From Paraburkholderia rhizosphaerae (GTDB taxonomy: Bacteria > Pseudomonadota > Gammaproteobacteria > Burkholderiales > Burkholderiaceae), in NCBI RefSeq assembly GCF_004366595.1, contig NZ_SORE01000028.1, positions 33,389 through 97,388 on the forward strand: a DNA stretch of 64,000 bases. The letters are read 5' to 3'. Of this stretch, positions 24,098-32,314 are shown in pieces. The translations under genes and the position numbers were made by a program. The notes below the pieces were generated by a model that was not told where the DNA came from, made no database searches, and saw only the letters and a list, made by a program, of their open reading frames with translations. The first letter of the stretch is position 1. Each line of letters opens with the position of its first letter.

Positions 24098-26107
24098 TCA
24101 GGCCTGCGCGTTGTGCACGCGCCGCGGTTCGCGCTGGATCAGGCTGCGCTCAGGCCACAGCCATATGACGATCGACGCCGCACAGCCAAGCAGCATCGCG
24201 GCCGCGAACCACCACGCGAGCAGTGCAAGCGCCGCAAAAAACAGTGTTGCGAACACACTGAGTATGAACGGCGTATACGAGTCTTCCGGCATCTTCAGGA
24301 TCACATCGGGCCGCGCTTCGAGCGCCGTCGTGCCGAGCGCTTCACGGCCGTGGTCGAGAATGAATCCTTCCGCGAGCGACGAGCGCTTGCCGTTTTGCCC
24401 CTCCTCTGCAATTTCAATCCGCCCTTCCCACAGCGGATGACGGCTCGCGACAGTCGGCACGACCGCGAAGTTATACGGCGGCGGCGGTGACGTCGTCGAC
24501 CATTCGAGCGTGCCGGCATCCCAAGGGTTATCGCCGGCCGGCGCACCGCGCCGCAAGCTGTAAAACAGATCGCACAAAAAGATCAGAATGCCGAGCGCGA
24601 GCACGAACGAGCCCGCCGACGTAATCAGATTCACGGTGCTCCAGCCCATATCCGGCGCGTACGTATAGATGCGCCGCGGCATACCGAGCAGCCCTGCGAT
24701 ATGCATCGGAAAGAACGCGACATTGAAGCCGATAAACATCACCCAGAACGCGAGCTTGCCGATGCGTTCGTTCATCATGCGTCCTGTGAACTTCGGAAAC
24801 CAGAAGTACACGCCGCCGATCACCGGAAAAACATTGATGCCGAGCAGCACATAGTGCAGATGCGCGACGACGAAGTAGGTATCAGTGAGTTGCCAGTCGA
24901 ACGGTACCGCGGCCGTCATCACGCCCGACACGCCACCGATCACGAACAGCAGCACAAAGCCCGCGAAATAGTAAAACGGCACGCGAAACACCGGCCGCCC
25001 GAGCCAGATCGTCGCGATCCACGCGAAGGTTGCAATCGCACTCGGTATCGCGATCGCCATGCTAGCCGCGCCGAATAGCGACAGCGCGAGCGCCGGCAGC
25101 CCGGTGGCGAACATATGGTGAATCCACACGACGAAGCCGATCATCATCGTCGCGACGGTCGACAATGCGACCGGCCCGTAACCGACTAGCGGCCGCCGGC
25201 AAAACACCGGCAATGCATCGGACACGATGCCCATCGCGGGCAGCACGACCACGTAGACCCAAGGGTGAGCGAAAATCCAGAACAGGTGCTGCCACAGCAA
25301 CGCACGTCCACCATTCGCGACATCGAAGAAATGCGTGCCGACGCGCCGATCCATCCATAGCAGGAAAAACGCGAGGCTCACCGACGGCACCGCCGCCAGA
25401 TTCGCGCACGACGCGGTCATCGTGCCCCACACCAGCACCGGAATGCGATCGAGCGACATGCCCGGCGCGCGCATTCGCAACAACGTGACGACGAAGTTCA
25501 CGGCGCCGACCGTGGTCGAAATACCGAGCAGCACCATGCCGAGCGCGTACACGTCGATATTCGGCCCGGTGTTGTATTCGAGGCCCGACAGCGGCACATA
25601 GTTGAACCAGCCCGAATTCGGCGCTTCGCCGAGCGGGAAGCTCGCATACAGAAAGATCGCCGCGAATAAAAACACCCAGTACGAGAACGCGTTCAGCCGC
25701 GGGAACGCCATATCGCGCGCGCCGAGAATCAGCGGCCACAGATAGTTCGAGAAACCGGACAGCACCGGCAGCGCATACAGAAAAATCATCGTGACGCCGT
25801 GCATCGTGAACAGCTGGTTGTATTGTTCCGGCGTCAGCACCGTCGCGTTCGGCTGCGCGAGTTGCACGCGCATGATCAGCGCTTCGACGCCGCCGAGAAT
25901 CAGAAAGATAAAAGCGGTCACGAGATAGCGCATACCGATGCGCTTGTGGTCGACCGTCGATAGCCACCCGCGCCAGCCCGGCGGCGTCTCCCATAACTGG
26001 CGCAGCTGTTCTTCGGCCGCGCTGCCGCGCGCAATCGCGCCGCGCGTCAGAACCCGGTCGAGTTGCGGCGCTGCAGGCGGTGAAGAAGAATCGGTCATGT
26101 CGGCCAT
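24098..26107 (-). CDS. Heme-copper oxidase subunit I, divergent A-type
   Basis: A 669-residue catalytic subunit. Heme ligands are His103 (TMHGVTM) and His416/His418 (VAHLHYV); CuB ligands are His281, His330 and His331, with the cross-linked Tyr285. The D-channel entry Asp132 is kept (ARDMAFPR). Two hallmark residues of A1 oxidases are absent: the HPEVY glutamate is Trp283 (HPWVY), and the K-channel lysine of the IPTxxK motif is Ala359 (IPSAIATFAW). The A2 alternative YSHP motif is not present either. A C-terminal extension adds two membrane segments (about residues 610-660) of subunit-IV type. It follows subunit II at 15 bases. All other oxidase features look intact, so the gene is probably functional but mechanistically unusual. 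Confidence 0.92.
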   Translation of the reverse strand: MADMTDSSSPPAAPQLDRVLTRGAIARGSAAEEQLRQLWETPPGWRGWLSTVDHKRIGMRYLVTAFIFLILGGVEALIMRVQLAQPNATVLTPEQYNQLFTMHGVTMIFLYALPVLSGFSNYLWPLILGARDMAFPRLNAFSYWVFLFAAIFLYASFPLGEAPNSGWFNYVPLSGLEYNTGPNIDVYALGMVLLGISTTVGAVNFVVTLLRMRAPGMSLDRIPVLVWGTMTASCANLAAVPSVSLAFFLLWMDRRVGTHFFDVANGGRALLWQHLFWIFAHPWVYVVVLPAMGIVSDALPVFCRRPLVGYGPVALSTVATMMIGFVVWIHHMFATGLPALALSLFGAASMAIAIPSAIATFAWIATIWLGRPVFRVPFYYFAGFVLLFVIGGVSGVMTAAVPFDWQLTDTYFVVAHLHYVLLGINVFPVIGGVYFWFPKFTGRMMNERIGKLAFWVMFIGFNVAFFPMHIAGLLGMPRRIYTYAPDMGWSTVNLITSAGSFVLALGILIFLCDLFYSLRRGAPAGDNPWDAGTLEWSTTSPPPPYNFAVVPTVASRHPLWEGRIEIAEEGQNGKRSSLAEGFILDHGREALGTTALEARPDVILKMPEDSYTPFILSVFATLFFAALALLAWWFAAAMLLGCAASIVIWLWPERSLIQREPRRVHNAQA

Positions 26108-26122
26108 CGGAATACGTGTCCT

Positions 26123-27247
26123 TCAATGCAGCGTCGCGAGATACGCGGATAACGCTGCGGTTTCGTCGGTCGTCAGCGCAATGCCCGGCATCAGCGAATC
26201 GGGCTTGATCCGTTGCGCGTGCTGGATCCAGTCGAGCTGATGCTCGCGTGTATTGGTCATCGCGCCCGCGGCGATCAACCTGCGCGTATCCAGATGCGTG
26301 AGATCGGGTGCCTGCGCGCCGCTCGCGTCGGTGCCGCGCACCGTGTGGCAACCGGCGCAGCGTTCGATGAATAGCTTCTGGCCACGCGACGCCAGCCCGT
26401 TTTCCACCGCAGATACCGGTACAGCGGGCCTCGCTTGCGCGCTACGCCATGCGTCAAACGCGGCACGATCCTGTGCGATCACTTCGAACGCCATGTGCGC
26501 GTGCTGCGCACCGCAAAACTGCGAGCATTGGCCGCGATAGACACCCGGCGCGTCCGCCTGAATCCATTGCTCATTGATCTGCCCCGGTATCGTCTGCGTC
26601 TTGCCGGCTAGATGCGGCACCCAGAACGCGTGGATGACGTCCGCGCTCTTCAGCACGATCTTTACCGGCTCACCGACCGGAATGTGGATTTCGTTAGCCG
26701 TGGCCAACGCCGGGCCGCCGTCCGCATCGCTGTATTCGACCTTCCACCACCAGTCGTACGCAGTGACGGTCAGGATGATCGAAGGCGCGCGCGGCGGGGC
26801 GGCAACGGAATCGAGCGTGACCAGCGTGTACGCTAGCGCCGCGATCAGCAGCACCGATGAAATGCCGGTGCCGATGTAGATCCAGCGCAACGCGCCGGTC
26901 TCGCCGGGTACGTGCGTGCCGTCGGACTGCGCGCGGCGACGGCGCGCGATTGCAATCGCCAGCAGCACCGCGACGATCGCAATGACGGCCATCGATAGCG
27001 CGGTTAGCGCCCAGCCGAGATGCATCGTCGGTGCGGCGGCGGGACCCGCCGCATGCAGAAAATAGTTAAGCGGCGCGCCACGCGCGTCGGCCGCCACGGC
27101 GATCGACGCCAAACCAGAAAGTAGCAGTAGCGCGCTCAAAGCGTGACGGCGGACAACAGCCCGGACAACGACGCCCCCGCCGACAGCAGGCGCATGGTCA
27201 CGCAGGTCGGCGCCATCGTATTGCGCCTCTATTGCCTTCGATTGCAT
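26123..27247 (-). CDS. Cytochrome c oxidase subunit II with fused cytochrome c (caa3-type)
   Basis: About 374 residues. Two membrane segments near the N-terminus are followed by the CuA cupredoxin domain: aromatic YDWWWKVEY, a first His in VIHAFWVPHLAGK, and the CuA loop GQCSQFCGAQHAHM containing two Cys, His and Met. A C-terminal c-type heme domain follows, with CAGCH and an axial Met in SLMPGI. This makes the complex a caa3-type oxidase that accepts electrons from cytochrome c or HiPIP. The start is uncertain: ATG 27247 or 27262, without a good ribosome site; a far longer frame exists upstream but lacks oxidase homology. Confidence 0.9.
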   Translation of the reverse strand: MQSKAIEAQYDGADLRDHAPAVGGGVVVRAVVRRHALSALLLLSGLASIAVAADARGAPLNYFLHAAGPAAAPTMHLGWALTALSMAVIAIVAVLLAIAIARRRRAQSDGTHVPGETGALRWIYIGTGISSVLLIAALAYTLVTLDSVAAPPRAPSIILTVTAYDWWWKVEYSDADGGPALATANEIHIPVGEPVKIVLKSADVIHAFWVPHLAGKTQTIPGQINEQWIQADAPGVYRGQCSQFCGAQHAHMAFEVIAQDRAAFDAWRSAQARPAVPVSAVENGLASRGQKLFIERCAGCHTVRGTDASGAQAPDLTHLDTRRLIAAGAMTNTREHQLDWIQHAQRIKPDSLMPGIALTTDETAALSAYLATLH

Positions 27248-27498
27248 CCGCCCGGACCCCATGTCGATGTCTGCATACCGCGACGTGACGCGCCCGCTTC
27301 GCATGCAGCAAGAAACGGGCTCGCCCGTGCGTGCCGCGCACGAATGCGCGTGCACGCGGAACCCGCCGGGCCACGCTCGCCCCAGTTGCAGGGCTGCGTA
27401 CGATTTACATCTGGACGCGACATTTACACATGCGGCGAACGGTTCAGCGGCCGATGTAAGTGCATCACGCGATTGCGCACCGTTCCGCAAGCGAACTG

Positions 27499-29292
27499 TT
27501 AGTCCTTGCCGCCTGGAATGACGGAACCCAGCACCTGGCGCGCGGTATTGGCGATCACACTGCCCTCCTTCGGGTCGCCTTCCATCAACGTGCGCGCAAA
27601 GGTCTTCGCCTGTTGCAACGTCACATGAGGCGGCAACGGCGGCACTTCCGGATCGGACTTCACTTCCAGCACGACGGGCCGCTGCGCGGCGAGCGCGGCC
27701 TCCCACGCTTCGCCCAGGTTCTCGGCCTTGTCGACGTAAATGCCGGTCAGCCCCAGTAATTCCGCAAACCGGTGATACGGGACGTTCGGAATCTGCTGCG
27801 ACGCGTTGAATTTCGGATCGCCATTCATCACGCGCTGCTCCCAGGTCACCTGGTTGAGGTCTTCGTTATTCAGCACCATGCAGATCCAGCGTGGATCGGC
27901 CCACCGTTTCCAGTACTTCGCCACCGTGATCAACTCCGCCATATTGTTCATCTGCATCGCGCCATCGCCGACCATCGCGATCACCGGGCGGCCCGGATAC
28001 GCGAATTTCGCGGCAATTGCATACGGCACCGCCGCGCCCATCGACGCGAGCCCGCCCGATAGCGACGCCATCATCCCGCGGCGAATCTTCAGATCGCGCG
28101 CATACCAGTTCGCACACGATCCGGAGTCGCTGGTCAGAATCACGTTATCGGGCAGCCGCGGCGACAACTCGGTGAATGCGCGCTGCGGGTTCACACCGTT
28201 TTCCGTCGGCTGATGCGCGCGTTCGTCGAGTGTTTCCCACCAGCGGGCAGTCCAGCGCCCGATCCTCGAACGCCATGCGTCGCTGCTTTTCTCGTTGAGT
28301 AGCGGCAGCAGCGCGCGCAAGGTTTGCGCGCTATCGCCAACCAGGTTCACTTCCATCGGGTAGCGCAGGCTCAGCATGTCGGCCTTCAGATCGATCTGCA
28401 CGCCGCGCGCGTCGCCTTCTTTCGGCAGAAACTCCGAATACGGAAAGCCGGAGCCGACCATCAACAACGTGTCGCACGTCGTCATCATTTCGTAGCTCGG
28501 CTTGGTGCCGAGCAGGCCGATCGATCCGGTTACCCACGGCAGATCGTCCGGCAGCGCGGCCTTGCCGAGCAACGCCTTCGCGACGCCCGCGCCGAGCCGG
28601 TTCGCCACTTCGATCACTTCATCGGTCGCGTGCAATGCGCCCGCGCCGATCAGCATCGCTACCTTGTGCCCCGCATTGAGCACGTCGGCCGCGCGCTGCA
28701 ACTGTTCGTGCGTCGGCACGATGGTCGGCCTCGCATACCCGATGCCGGAATGCGCGGTGCCGTGCTTGCGTGGCGGCGCCTCGTATTCGAGATCCTGCAG
28801 ATCGTTCGGCAGAATCAGCGCGGTCACACGTTGCTCCGACAGCGCGATGCGTATTGCGCGGTCGACCATATGCCGCACCTGCGCCGGCACACTCGCTTGC
28901 TGCACGTACGAGCCAGCCACGTCCTTGAACATCGCGGCGAGATCGACCTCCTGCTGATAATGCGCGCCCAATCCCGCGCGCGCCTGCTGACCGACGATTG
29001 CGAGCACCGGCATGTGATCCAGTCTCGCGTCGTAAAGGCCCGTGATCAGATGGGCCGCACCCGGTCCCGAGGTTGCGATGCACACGCCGAGTTCGCCGGT
29101 GAATTTCGCGTGCGCGCTCGCCATAAAGGCGGCCATTTCCTCATGGCGCGCCTGCACGAATTCGATCTTCCCGTCTGCACGGTTCAGTGCGCCGAATACG
29201 CCGTTGATGCCGTCGCCCGGGTAGCCGTACATCCGCGTGACGCCCCATCGATGCAGTCTTTCGACGATAAAGTCGCCCACTGTGATTGCCAT
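27499..29292 (-). CDS. Thiamine-pyrophosphate enzyme, pyruvate oxidase/dehydrogenase (PoxB) type
   Basis: A 597-residue three-domain TPP enzyme. The activating glutamate is in ARHEEMAAFMASAHAK, the central domain has MLIGAGAL, and the cofactor motif is GDGAMQMNNMAELITVAKYW followed by NNEDLNQ. The likely reaction is oxidative decarboxylation of pyruvate to acetate or acetyl-phosphate with electrons to quinone; acetolactate synthase-like activity cannot be excluded. The ATG at 29292 has an ideal AGGAGG at 29297-29302. It lies upstream of the oxidase genes in the same direction, separated by 251 bases. Confidence 0.85.
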   Translation of the reverse strand: MAITVGDFIVERLHRWGVTRMYGYPGDGINGVFGALNRADGKIEFVQARHEEMAAFMASAHAKFTGELGVCIATSGPGAAHLITGLYDARLDHMPVLAIVGQQARAGLGAHYQQEVDLAAMFKDVAGSYVQQASVPAQVRHMVDRAIRIALSEQRVTALILPNDLQDLEYEAPPRKHGTAHSGIGYARPTIVPTHEQLQRAADVLNAGHKVAMLIGAGALHATDEVIEVANRLGAGVAKALLGKAALPDDLPWVTGSIGLLGTKPSYEMMTTCDTLLMVGSGFPYSEFLPKEGDARGVQIDLKADMLSLRYPMEVNLVGDSAQTLRALLPLLNEKSSDAWRSRIGRWTARWWETLDERAHQPTENGVNPQRAFTELSPRLPDNVILTSDSGSCANWYARDLKIRRGMMASLSGGLASMGAAVPYAIAAKFAYPGRPVIAMVGDGAMQMNNMAELITVAKYWKRWADPRWICMVLNNEDLNQVTWEQRVMNGDPKFNASQQIPNVPYHRFAELLGLTGIYVDKAENLGEAWEAALAAQRPVVLEVKSDPEVPPLPPHVTLQQAKTFARTLMEGDPKEGSVIANTARQVLGSVIPGGKD

Positions 29293-29492
29293 GAATGCCT
29301 CCTGCAAAAGGGAAGTTGTGCGTGCGGCGATGCGGGAATAACGCGATCTGCTGTTTGCCGACCCACTGCCGACTCACGCAGCAAGCGTCGCGCCAAAGCG
29401 GGCGAAACCCTGCTGTAAGGGAACATCGATTGCTGATCGGTCAGTGATGCAACCCGGCTTTCGCAACCCGGACTTTCGATCAACCACCGACC

Positions 29493-30623
29493 ATGCACGA
29501 CACGGCTTCTTCTTGCGCCCACGATCGTTTCGCCGCGGCACCGATCACGCGTGTCGTCGCAGACGCGTACACGATTCCGACCGATGCCCCCGAGGCGGAT
29601 GGCACACTCGAATGGAACTCGACGACGTTGGTCGTCGCCGAAATCGAGGCGGCCGGCGCTACCGGCATCGGTTACACCTACAACGATGCGTGTGTGGTCA
29701 CGCTGATTCGCCAGACGCTGGCGCCGGTGCTGCTCGGCGAAGACGCATCGGACGTGCAGCGTCTATGGCTGCGGATGCAGCGACGTGTGCGCAATATCGG
29801 CCGGGATGGCGTCGCGGCCACCGCGATTTCAGCGCTGGACTGCGCGCTGTGGGATCTACACGCGAAGCGTCAGCAGCTTGCGCTCGTGAAACTGCTCGGC
29901 CAGGCGCGCGACCGTGTGCCCGTGTACGGCAGCGGCGGCTTTACGACGTACACCGACGAGCAGATGCGCGATCAGCTGACGCACTGGGTGCGCGACGACG
30001 GATGCCGCTGGGTCAAGATCAAGATCGGCAGCGATCCCGCGCGCGACCCCGCACGCGCGCAATGCGCACGCGATGCGATCGGCCCCGACGCTGGACTGTT
30101 CGTCGATGCGAACGGCGCATTCGACCGTCAAACCGCGCTGCGCTTCGCGGCCGATGTTGCAACGCAAGACGTGCAATGGTTTGAAGAACCGGTGAGCTCC
30201 GACGATCTTGCCGGGCTCGCGGCGATCCGGCGCGCGGCCCCGCCGGGGATGCAGATCGCAGCCGGCGAATACGGCTACACGGCAGACTATTTCCGGCGGA
30301 TGCTCGAAGCGGGTGCGGTCGATGTGCTGCAGGCGGACGCAAGCCGTTGCGGCGGCGTGACCGGCTTTATGCAGGCCGCCGCGCTCGCGCACGCATTCCA
30401 TGTGCCGCTGTCCGCGCACTGCGCACCCGCGCTGCACCTGCACGTGACGGCCGCTGTTGCGGGGCTGCGCCACCAGGAATGGTTTCACGACCATGCGCGT
30501 ATCGAGTCGATGCTGTTCGACGGGGCACCGCGCGTCGCCGATGGTTGCATTGCGCCGGACTTAAGCCGCCCCGGCCTTGGACTCGAACTGAAACGTCAGG
30601 ACGCGCAACGCTATGCGGCGTAG
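29493..30623 (+). CDS. Enolase-superfamily dehydratase/epimerase (mandelate racemase/muconate lactonizing type)
   Basis: A 376-residue TIM-barrel enzyme. The catalytic set is visible: a KxK motif (WVKIKIG), Mg ligands in VDANGAF, FEEPV and AAGEYGY, and a C-terminal LQADASRCGG plus SAHCAPALHLH supplying an Asp-His pair. This configuration supports an acid-sugar dehydratase or racemase. The specific substrate is unknown. It begins the forward gene series extending to the GH15 gene, with 40 bases to the next ORF. Confidence 0.87.
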   Translation: MHDTASSCAHDRFAAAPITRVVADAYTIPTDAPEADGTLEWNSTTLVVAEIEAAGATGIGYTYNDACVVTLIRQTLAPVLLGEDASDVQRLWLRMQRRVRNIGRDGVAATAISALDCALWDLHAKRQQLALVKLLGQARDRVPVYGSGGFTTYTDEQMRDQLTHWVRDDGCRWVKIKIGSDPARDPARAQCARDAIGPDAGLFVDANGAFDRQTALRFAADVATQDVQWFEEPVSSDDLAGLAAIRRAAPPGMQIAAGEYGYTADYFRRMLEAGAVDVLQADASRCGGVTGFMQAAALAHAFHVPLSAHCAPALHLHVTAAVAGLRHQEWFHDHARIESMLFDGAPRVADGCIAPDLSRPGLGLELKRQDAQRYAA

Positions 30624-30663
30624 CGCGTTCTGAACCTGCATTTGAACGCGAACCGGTCTGACG

Positions 30664-31617
30664 ATGACGAAAACCACGTTATATCTGCTCGGCGCGCTGT
30701 GCGCTGCGTCAGGCGCCGCGGTGCTGGTCACGCAAAAGAACGGCGCGGCGGGGCAACGTCCGCGTCGTCCGGCGGCGTTGTCTGCCGCACCGGATGCGGC
30801 GTCGCGCATACACATCGATGCCGCGCGCGGCTTCAATCATGGTTCCGCGCTGCTCGCGTTTTCCGCGCTCGCCGATAGCGCCGTCGAACACTATCGCGGT
30901 TCGTTCGAAAACCCGGCGATGTATACGCCGCTCGTGTCCGCCGCGTGCTCGCTGGTTGCAGGCTTGCACGGCGGCCAGGACAAAACGGAGGCGTCCCACG
31001 ACATCCGGCACGCGGTCTATCTCGCCGCAGCGGCCGCCGGCACAGCGGGCACCGCGTTTCACCTGTACAACGTGACCAAACGGCCCGGCGGATTCAGCTG
31101 GCACAACCTCTTTTACGGCGCACCACTTGGCGCGCCGATGTCGTTGCTGTTGTCCGGCGCGCTGGGTGCGGTCGGCGAGCGGCTACGCAACGAACCCGCG
31201 CTCGATCCGCGACTGTTTGGCATGCCTGCCGGAAAGGCGCTTGCGCTCGCAGCCGGTATCGGTCTGGTCGGCACGGTCGCCGAAGTCGGTCTGCTGCATT
31301 TTCGTGGCGCCTTCCAGCATCGCGCGATGTACGCGCCGGTGACGATCGCGCCGCTCGCCGCGGCAATGGTCACGCATGCGGCGCTGACCCCGCCGCGCGA
31401 TCACTGGATCGCGCGCATCTGGCTGCGCGTGACCGCGGCGCTAGGTGTGGTCGGCACGCTGTTCCACGCGCGCGGCATCGCGCGCAGCCAGGGCGGCTGG
31501 CGCAACTGGTCGCAAAACATTCTCGCCGGACCGCCGTTGCCCGCGCCACCCAGTTTCACCGCGCTCGCGATCGCTGGCCTGGCCGCGCTGCGTTTAAGGA
31601 GGACAGAACATGAATGA
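30664..31617 (+). CDS. Hypothetical membrane protein with internal duplication
   Basis: A 317-residue protein with an N-terminal signal-anchor (TLYLLGALCAASGAAVLV) and several hydrophobic helices. Two halves resemble each other: EHYRGSFENPAMYTPLVSAA aligns with LHFRGAFQHRAMYAPVTIAP, and GTAFHLYNVTKRPGGFSW aligns with GTLFHARGIARSQGGWRN, each ending in GAPLGAP or GPPLPAP. I recognise no named family. Its stop overlaps the start of the gluconate-dehydrogenase subunit-3-like gene, implying a shared operon and possibly a membrane anchor for that dehydrogenase. Confidence 0.82.
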   Translation: MTKTTLYLLGALCAASGAAVLVTQKNGAAGQRPRRPAALSAAPDAASRIHIDAARGFNHGSALLAFSALADSAVEHYRGSFENPAMYTPLVSAACSLVAGLHGGQDKTEASHDIRHAVYLAAAAAGTAGTAFHLYNVTKRPGGFSWHNLFYGAPLGAPMSLLLSGALGAVGERLRNEPALDPRLFGMPAGKALALAAGIGLVGTVAEVGLLHFRGAFQHRAMYAPVTIAPLAAAMVTHAALTPPRDHWIARIWLRVTAALGVVGTLFHARGIARSQGGWRNWSQNILAGPPLPAPPSFTALAIAGLAALRLRRTEHE

Positions 31618-32314
31618 CGATCGCTCGCTTCCCGCCTATCCGGACTACGACGTGCTGGAAAAGCGCGACTCACCGTCATGGGACGAAGCGACGCGCGCCG
31701 TGATCGGCGATCGCATCGCGACCCGGGACGAACCCGCGTGGTGCAGTCCCGCCGAGTGGCGCGTGTTGCGCGCGTTGTGCTCGATCATCATCCCGCAGGC
31801 GGATGAACCATCCGGTTCGCCCTCTGCGTCCGCCAGGCAGCGGCCGCCCGTGCCGCTTGCTGCGCTGGTCGACCGCAAGATCGCGCGCGGTAAAAGCGAC
31901 GGATATCGCAACGCACGGCTACCCGCGTTGCAGCAGGCATGGCGCATCGGTCTTGCGGCCATCGACGACGAAAGCCATCACCGTTATCACGCAGCATTCG
32001 CCGATCTCGAGGAACCCGCGCGGGTCCGCATCGTGCACGCAATGGAGCACGGCACGCTGACGCGCGACGCATGGCAGAGCATGCCGTCGAAACTGTTCTT
32101 CAGCCAGCGCGTGCTGCACGACATCTGCACGACCTACTATGCGCATCCGTCCGCATGGAGCGACATCGGCTTCGGCGGGCCGGCGAATCCGCGCGGCTAT
32201 GTGCGCATGGTGTTCAACCGGCGCGACCCGTGGGAGGCGAAAGAAGCGGCGGCGGACGCTGCAACGCAAAACACACCGCGAAATCGGGCACCGGAGAAGC
32301 ATCGTGCTCGATGA
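31610..32314 (+). CDS. Gluconate 2-dehydrogenase subunit 3 family protein
   Basis: A 234-residue small subunit. The recognisable region is SPAEWRVLRALCSIIIPQAD, followed by PLAALVDRKIARGKSDGYRN and the C-terminal LFFSQRVLHDICTTYYAHPS with AWSDIGFGGPANPRGYVR. Family members are chaperone-like gamma subunits that export the GMC flavoprotein via Tat, but no twin-arginine signal is seen here; the N-terminus is acidic and soluble. A strong AAGGAGG precedes the ATG. The GMC gene starts inside its end (GTG 32304). Confidence 0.82.
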   Translation: MNDDRSLPAYPDYDVLEKRDSPSWDEATRAVIGDRIATRDEPAWCSPAEWRVLRALCSIIIPQADEPSGSPSASARQRPPVPLAALVDRKIARGKSDGYRNARLPALQQAWRIGLAAIDDESHHRYHAAFADLEEPARVRIVHAMEHGTLTRDAWQSMPSKLFFSQRVLHDICTTYYAHPSAWSDIGFGGPANPRGYVRMVFNRRDPWEAKEAAADAATQNTPRNRAPEKHRAR

